From positions 8,564,001 through 8,628,000 of the forward strand of contig NC_058339.1 of the NCBI RefSeq assembly GCF_905475395.1: a DNA stretch of 64,000 nt, written 5' to 3'. How positions within the stretch are numbered: the first letter of the stretch is position 1; the number at the start of each line of letters is the position of its first letter. The stretch comes from Chrysoperla carnea (Eukaryota > Arthropoda > Insecta > Neuroptera > Chrysopidae). The notes under the pieces are model-generated. The model saw nothing but the letters and a program-made list of their open reading frames with translations. It was not told where the DNA came from and made no database searches. The translations under genes were made by a program, and so were the position numbers. Of the stretch, positions 56,668-64,000 are shown piece by piece.

Positions 56668-58284
56668 TATAAAAATTCCAACAATAGGAGAATATCAACA
56701 GCCGTGTAATATGAAATTTCTAATTGAACTTGACACTTCACTTGTTCAACAGTAGTAATACTGAAGGAACTCTCACAGCTGATGTGTTTGTTTTCAAAAT
56801 TAAATATCTTTCAAGTAAAATTACGATAAATATATACTACACACATGTTTAAGTTGTAATACTTGATCACTGATCAGTTTATTATTCATAAAACTATAAA
56901 TTTCAAATGATTTAGATTTACCACATCATATCACACATGCATTCATGTGCTGTGATATGCTGAGTTCCCACACATTGATTGAACAAACAACATCAGCATC
57001 ATTCTCAAAGAGGTTTACCGCCTTCTACCATCATTTTCTTGATGACTCCTCTCCTTTAAAAATAAAAAAAAACACGTATGTCAGCAAAAGGAATAATATA
57101 TTACAATGTATTACTAATATACTTTACTAACAGTAACCCGCTCGCTTCGCTGGAAAATCTTAATGAAACCAAATTACTTTCTTTTTAAAATCGAAATTAT
57201 CCAGCGAAGCGAGAGGATAAGGTGCCATTAATTAAGGAGCGGGTTAAAAAATCTCTACATGCTCTTATCGTTGGGGAGTGGGGAACCCATTCTTACGTAA
57301 TATTTTGTAAATCGAAATTTAATATTAAAAATCTAGTTTACTTTCGAATGCCGAATGGGGTTTCCTTTATTCTATAATAGATACGGTAAAATCCGTCATT
57401 GAACATGATTTTTCACACGAGAAATTTTTGCAGTATCGCCCGTTTAAAGCATACTTCTAAACGTAAAAGTGCAGGTTGACGGTGGGTAATCCGGTAGGAT
57501 AATGCTTAAATTAATTTTTTTGAACAAAAAAGTAATATTGACCGAAAATCTATCCATTTTCATCCATCAAAAAGTCTATGAAAATATCAGATTTTTAATA
57601 TGTATAAAATTTTAATTTGTAGTGTAAAGCTTACTCAACAACATTCCGAAAAAATTTTGCAGGCGATTAAAGCCCAGCTTTGTTAAATATTGGAAAAAAA
57701 AGGTTTTAAATTTTTTTTATTCAATTATCTTCTTATTTGTAAATCGTCCTCATTGAATATTTATAAATTTAAATCAAGATAGCACATAAATCGTACGTGC
57801 TTTTAAAAAAATTGAAAATTCTTTAAGAATAATGTTCTTTTTTTAACAAAATTCCCTGAAAATTTAAAGTTTTCCACACATGTGACAAATTTTTAAGAAA
57901 TTATTTCAAAATATAAATACTACACCATCGATAAAGCTATTTATGATAGATTAAATTGTCGTTCGCTTCAGATAATAATATTACATTGTTGCTAAATAAC
58001 TTAATTGCACAGATTAAGTTATTAGATTATGTTAAGAACTTTTTTTTAATGACTGTAAAGTTTTTAATTACTAAGCTTAGTTTCTAATTACGTTAGGGCA
58101 TTAGAGGAGAATGGGATAAATTGTCACATTAACGTCATCTAGATCAGACAAAATTAAAAGTAAAAAATTAATTGTTTTCTGTAAGCAGACTTGTGAAAAT
58201 AAGATACAAAATAGCGTGATATTGAAAAAACTATTAGAAAAAATTGCTTTTTGAAATCGGGAGGTTTTTGAAATCGAATTTCCT

Positions 58285-58760
58285 AGATTAATTTTGTATT
58301 ATAGAAATACGTATTTCGACTATCATGTAGTCATCATCAATATTAATTATTTGCACCACGAATTTAATGCAGACCGCCACCAAATTAGCAACGAGTAACA
58401 TACACAATAAGAGTATAAATTTCGATTTTTGCCCCAATTTCCTAGATCAATTTTTTGTATTGTATTTTATAAATACGTATTTCGACTACCATGTAGTCAT
58501 CATCAGTAAGAATTAGCTAATGATTACTCTTATTATGAATGTTACTCTTTGTTAATTTGGTGGCGGACTGCACCGTGCAAATTGGGGCAAAAATCGAAAT
58601 TTATTTCGAAATATCCTAGAGTTCTCATTCATTATCTTCGATAATATTTATACAATAAGAGTAATTACCGTAAGCTAATTCATACTCATGATGGTTCTAT
58701 GGTAATCGAAATACGAATCTTATATATTACAAAAATTGAACTAAGAAATTGGGACAAAAT
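58285..58760. mobile_element. MITE of the TACGTATTTCGACTACC family, copy 2 cluster
   Basis: At least three copies of the TACGTATTTCGACTA block or its complement (near 58309, 58473 and, degenerate, 58700), two GGTGGCGG blocks in opposite orientation and two TTGGGGCAAAAATCG blocks. This looks like two nested or tandem copies of the element at 51030-51330. Confidence 0.65.
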
Positions 58761-59718
58761 CGTAATTTAATTAGTAACGATATGATCAAATCGGGAGAAG
58801 TGGCAATTTTAATATTATTTAAAAAAACTTTCCATTAAATTGTATCCAAAATTTGTTCATACTAATTTAAACTGACAATCAATTGAATCAACTTGATTAA
58901 AACAATTAAATATTAATACTTTATAATAAAAGATAATACAGTTTTTTTATAATTTAGTAACATTGAGCGTCGTTATTTTTAAATTTCATACACATATATG
59001 GTTCACTAACAATATAGTCAAGGCTAACATGTGTGTATTTAACAATTTTGTATTTCATATCAAATTCCTTTCATGGAATAACGAATAATCGATTGATTAT
59101 TGTTAAAATTAAAAATTGTGAAAAACAAAAATTTTTTTGAGTGTATTTGCTCAAAATATTATTTTTTACAGGAAATGGATTGCAAATTACGTACTTTTAA
59201 TTCAACATTGAAAAACTGCCAAAAAGCATTTTGTTTGATAATGACAAGATGTATTTGAAATGACAATGAAAACATGATTGAATAAATAATGAGTTGAGGT
59301 AAGTAAATAAATCTTAAATGTATTTTATTCATTTATAAACTTCTTATTATAGACCGGGATTAAGTCTAAAATGTAGACAGAGATTCCTTTACCAACGATA
59401 AAGAATAAAAAACTACGCCCGTGAGATAAGAAGTACTTTCCCCGCTCAGTATGCGTTCATTACCGCACTGGGGTAATGCTCTTCAAATTACTTTCAAAAT
59501 GTAAACTCATAACAAGTTATTATAGTAACTTTTTTAATTTATTTAAGTCATGACAAATTTTTCACATTTTAGAGGCGTAGATACAGTTCTGTAGATACGT
59601 AGATACAGTTTTGTTCGATATACGTGTGATAACGAATTATTAACATATTCAAAATTTCGCAGGCATATGTTAATAATTCTGTTAATGCTGCTATTTTCTT
59701 AATTCATCTATTGATAAA

Positions 59719-59833
59719 TGGTAAGTAATCTGGTGGTCTAAATTGGAACTACTGAAAACGGTCCACTTCCTGTTTTATTTAGTACGGACTTATTATCGCC
59801 AATTGGCGAGTTGCGATTCCCAGTTATCAATAA
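59719..59833 (+). repeat. Unnamed dispersed repeat, copy 1
   Basis: Blocks TGGTGGTCTAAATTGGAACT, ACTGAAAAC, TTATTATCGCC, TTGGCG and CCCAGTTATCAATAA occur in the same order at 62546-62665. No coding potential or inverted ends are seen. Confidence 0.6.
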
Positions 59834-61264
59834 TTGAATAAACGTAAAAGGTTTTATAGGTGACTTAGGGAAAAATTTACTTATCTCTTAGTACAATAAA
59901 AGCTTATACCTACAGCTTTTAATTTAAGCTGCGCTCCTTTTAATTTAAGTCTTTCATTTTTAAGCTTTAAGTTCAATAGCGTTTATAAAATTCAAAATTA
60001 TTCACATTTGCAGTTTTCTAAAAAAAAATTAACATATCTATTAACATTTTAAGCCACAGCCATCGAAACGAACGAGATCAGCTAGCCCATAGATCAATTG
60101 GTCTGTGAATTGTTTGGGGCTACTTCATGGAGGAATAAAACGAATAATTGACCTACCTTTAAATCAGTTGACATGATCTTACTGGTGGTTCCTTACAAAC
60201 AATGGCATCCACGAGGTTAATGATATAGATCGCAGCGATAGTTCTAGGATATGGAAATATCCTAATAGAATATGGAAGAAGAAGAAGGTTAGTGTAAGAT
60301 AGATACATACCAATGGTTTCTTAGGAAGAAAAAACTCCCAGCTATTTTTAGTCTCGTTTTCTCAGGTTCAACTGTAATTGAAGATATTCACAATAAATAT
60401 TACCTTTCACTCCTCCTAAATCTCTTCCCCTCATATTTGGAGGGTAGAAATCTCTACCCTCCATATTTTATTACGGATTACTAATGCGTAGAGTAGTCGA
60501 GTAGTTTTCTAAAAAAAATTTTTTTAATGCTTAAGGTAGCACTTACGATATCGCGTAAATGTCATGTGTGCTAACATCATACAGAGTAAATTCAACAACG
60601 TTGCCGCTTGCACAATTCAGTTAAATGATACACCTTTTAAAATAACAAACCATACATTAAAACAATGTTTAAGACAAGGATGTTTTCCAGCAGACAATGA
60701 TACCATGCTTTTGCAATCCATAAAATAAAAAAACATAAAAGGAATCGGCTAACTACGACCACTATGGGTAACAAATAAAAATTTAAAAAAAATTCATTTT
60801 TAAATATATAACTTTAATAAATTGTTCACATAAATAATAAACAAATAGAATTAATTAATAAAATAAAAGAAGAAATAATTGAGCACAACTAATAATAATT
60901 TATAGATTTATAATATAACATTGAGAATAAATACATAAATCATTTTTGAGACATTAACTAACTACATTATAATTAATCACAATTAACAATAACCAAATTC
61001 AATACACACTACTACAAAACATAACTGACTACAGTAAAAGAGTTTGTGATCGATCATTATAAGTGCTTGTTAAAGGCCGCATTCGAATTACAAGCTTAGA
61101 TCGAAGTTAACTTTGAATTCGTATTATTAAGCCATTTCCAATAGTGAAAATATTAGCCAATATATAGAATGGCCCATTTTAATCTCTCCAGCTTTAAATA
61201 AAAGTTCGCAGATACAACTTAATTCAACCACTCAGGTAAGTTTGGCCAAAATATAATCCTAATA

Positions 61265-61365
61265 ATATAGGGTGGATCATTTTAATCTATTATGGCTAAT
61301 AGCACGTCTTGTGGTTAATCAATCAAAAAATAACTTAAACAAAAGTTGTAGAAAATAAAATAAAC
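61265..61365. repeat. Half copy of the ACAGGGTGGACC MITE family
   Basis: Reads ATAGGGTGGATCATTTTAAT, CTATTATGGCTAATAG and AATCAATCAAAAAATAACTT, matching the left arm of the element at 49293-49656. The right arm is absent. Confidence 0.6.
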
Positions 61366-61684
61366 AATATCATAAATAATCAAATTATATCACAAACACT
61401 TTTACTCAATTTAAACTAAAACCATTTCAACAACTACGTAAATATATTGATCATTATTAATTTACTTCATTTTACTTTTCAATAAATAATTTTTATTTTT
61501 ATTTTACTATATCACATCATTTGTCATAAAAATTTATGTTCAAAGTAAAATGAAAAATGTGTTTATCATATGACATTAAATAGTCGCTTCAAGTGAATAC
61601 GGCTTGTAATTAATTTCGAAGATAAATTCAATTCGATTTATCCACTTATGAATTTAGACTATTTAATTTCAAAATAGTACAGTA

Positions 61685-62130
61685 GAAGATATTGCAAATA
61701 TTGGCTAAATGTTTAAAACCCGCTCAATTTTTGCTAAAACTTGGTGGAATATCTTTCTTATGTGTCAAATGTCAAACGTAAACAGCGTGTAAGTTGCCCA
61801 AATTGTTCTATTTGTTAATAAACAATAAATTGTTAATTACTTGGAACGATCCATGTACAAGTTGACTTAAAAAATTAATAAATATGCAACTTGTAATGCA
61901 AGTTGCATATTTATTAATTTTTTAAATCAACTTGTACAGGGATCGTTTCATTTAATTAATAATTTATTGTTTATTAACAAATAGAAGCATTTTCGCAATT
62001 AACTCTCGAGAAGTAAACTAAGATTTACGAATGATAATTGACACCTAAGGAACACATTCCACCAGATTTTAGCAAAAAATGAGCCCCTTATCTCATTTTC
62101 CATCATCTTTTATGTCTTTGACTGTACTAA
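61685..62130. mobile_element. Palindromic element centred near 61902
   Basis: Inner arms ATTAATAAATATGCAACTTG and CAAGTTGCATATTTATTAAT are perfect inverses. The pairing continues outward through GATCC-type, AACAATAAATTGTTAATTA and TTTTGCTAAAAC blocks with decreasing similarity. The half copy at 33560-33775 belongs to the same family. Confidence 0.75.
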
Positions 62131-62545
62131 AAGAACATCTCACTTTTACATGCAATTAAGAATACTAATCATATATTACTTTTCAAATTTCTTTTTAAAT
62201 TTTCTTATTTTAAAATTCATAAAATGTAATATCATCTCACCCACGCACACAGGTTAATAAATAACAGGCTGATGGAATAAATTGACGATATATGAAGATT
62301 CGTTCTCCAGCCATACATAAACAATGGATAGATGACAGATGAAATGAATTAATTGTCATCTATGAACACAATTGATATTTTAAGTGAAGTATGTACTATT
62401 TGTTTACATTATTTATAAATTATTATATTTGTTATTACCGAATAAGTATAACTTCTTACGAGCGTATATAAGTAACATCCTTTTTTGTTCGGTATAAGTT
62501 TTTCAAACTAGGACATGTCAAGCCGAACACTCAGAATTGTTATTC

Positions 62546-62665
62546 ATGGTAAGTAACCTGGTGGTCTAAATTGGAACTACTGAAAACCGGTGTGCTCAAT
62601 TTTTTTTAAATAGTACGAATTATTATCGCCAGTTGGCGGGGTTGAAACTCCCAGTTATCAATAAG
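62546..62665 (+). repeat. Unnamed dispersed repeat, copy 2
   Basis: Same block order as 59719-59833: CTGGTGGTCTAAATTGGAAC, ACTGAAAACCGG, TTATTATCGCCAGTTGGCG and CCCAGTTATCAATAA. The AAGTATAACTTCTTACG block about 90 bp upstream resembles the end of the MITE at 9236-9510. Confidence 0.6.
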
Positions 62666-62946
62666 TGTATATAACAAAGCTGCCATTTAGATTTAGCTTT
62701 GTTTAAAATTTTACAGTTAGCCCTTGTGCGTCATAATGTGCGATTTTGGTTTGTATATTTTTAATTTTAGCTAAATTAAAATTTGAAAAGTAATCAAATA
62801 ATAAAAAGAAATCTAAAAAAAATAATCAAGGAAAAAAAAACACACAAAAATATGTCTTGGTTAACAAAAAAAAAAAAAAATTATAAGTTACATTCGAAAC
62901 ATCTTACTCTTATCAAGTCTTTGGTAATGTTGTGTTTTTTTTTATA

Positions 62947-63175
62947 TAGTGATGGGAAAAAGTTCGGAACCTTAAATTACTCTCAAACGATTCAAGCTAG
63001 AGGGCTGAAATTTATGAGTTGAAGGTGAGATCGTTTAACGACCTTGGCGTGTTTGTTTTAATGTAACAAAAAACTACTAACACCAAAAAAACGATTCAAA
63101 ACCCATACAGAAGTTGCGTGAGCAGTATCGTCGTTAAACAATTCATGTTATGTACTGAACTTTTCCCCATCACTA
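62947..63175. mobile_element. hAT-like MITE
   Basis: The left end TAGTGATGGGAAAAAGTTCG and the complemented right end TAGTGATGGGGAAAAGTTCA are inverted, and the inner blocks GATCGTTTAACGACC and CGTCGTTAAAC are also mirrored. Flanking octamers are similar but not identical, so the target-site duplication is uncertain. Confidence 0.6.
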
Positions 63176-64000
63176 TTTGTTTATTACTAAAACTTCTTAT
63201 GCAATCTTCAATTTTATATATAATAAACTCGATTCACAAAATAGTATCATATCTTGATACGATCTCAATTTGCTCTTGATTCGATAAATTTAGTTATGCT
63301 TTCGAACCAAAATAACTTTATTTGAGTCTCGAGAAACGTGAAACTAAATATGGCTGATAGCTTAATTCGATCCTTTCTTATTAATTTCATATTGTTGAAC
63401 AAAAATTTGATACTTATATTTATATAAAACTTCAAAATATTTCAATAAATGTTTTTATTTTAATTTAGGACACTATGTCATTCAAAAACTGTAAATCCCG
63501 ATTTAAGCTTTCTTCAATTCCCAAAGTACAGTAGCACTTATTTATGATAACATATGATACACTTCGTTTTGTCTTTGCATTCAATGAAAAAAATCAGCTG
63601 AGTCTCCCAAATATGGTTTAGCATTAAAGTTTCACCAAGTTTCATAAACGTTCAATATATATCAACCAGAATCGCTTGCATAAGAAGTTTATAGTTTATT
63701 GAGTGCACCACATATTCATAGTTTAAGTTTTTTCTAATTAATTGGTAAGTAAAAAAAATTCTTTATGTCAATATTCTAATTCTAAACCCCTAATAAATAA
63801 AAATATATATATTTACAACATATAATTGGTATATATCCTGATATTCTAAGGCACCCATTCAATTAATTATATTTTTTTTATATAAATACTCAAATTCCTC
63901 AATTATAATTTTAAAAAAAAGTACGGAATGGTTCATAACGTAAAGAAAACAAGATGATCTGGTATGAGAATTATAATATTCATACTTCCATTATTTTTAT

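Larger units (their letters stand above)
56668..64000. other. Gene-free region with dispersed repeats
   Basis: About 7.3 kb with no supportable gene. It contains inverted CTCGCTTCGCTGGA arms at 57127-57216 (like Helitron 3-prime ends), a MITE cluster, two copies of an unnamed repeat, a palindromic element and a hAT-like MITE, all listed. The frames at 56945 and 62783 look like AT-biased noise. Confidence 0.6.

Overview
This is AT-rich eukaryotic DNA, almost certainly from an insect. The genes have short U2-type introns, and there is an insect-style ionotropic receptor, an SLC7 amino-acid transporter pair, and a large load of decayed mariner, piggyBac, hAT, pogo/Tigger, Helitron-like and non-LTR elements. 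I cannot name the order or species from sequence alone. No CRISPR array, operon or other prokaryotic feature is present.

Layout. (1) 4.2-11.7 kb and 15.8-26.1 kb, both minus strand: two tandem SLC7-type (heteromeric light chain) amino-acid transporter genes. I rebuilt them exon by exon; their intron phases are identical and most exon lengths match. (2) 20.97-22.85 kb, minus: an intronless divergent ionotropic receptor inside the 4-kb intron of the second transporter. (3) 26-37.5 kb: about 11 kb without a recognisable host gene, holding MITEs, a piggyBac derivative with TTAA target sites and a hAT derivative with a near-perfect 8-bp target-site duplication. (4) 37.5-40.1 kb, plus: lipid droplet-associated hydrolase (LDAH), three exons, complete catalytic triad, with a transposon in intron 2 that carries a TE-type ORF broken by two in-frame TAG codons. 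(5) 41.9-44.06 kb, minus: a very Q/N-rich, probably secreted repeat protein with an internal long-range duplication; no family recognised. (6) 45.06-47.92 kb: a compound of three long palindromes. (7) 49.9-50.9 kb, minus: a multi-pass membrane RING protein resembling RNF26. (8) 51.7-56.7 kb, minus: a PHYHD1-like 2-oxoglutarate dioxygenase, five exons including a proposed 7-codon first exon. (9) 56.7-64 kb: no recognisable gene, only repeats.

The genes do not form a pathway; they are ordinary neighbours on an insect chromosome. The most unusual content is the compound palindrome, the self-duplicated Q-rich protein, the palindromic mariner derivative, several unclassified dispersed repeats, and a non-LTR element whose 3-prime tail is made of TAACC units identical to the insect telomere repeat. 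All exon boundaries were read by eye from splice consensus, phase and paralogue comparison. No alignment or search was run.
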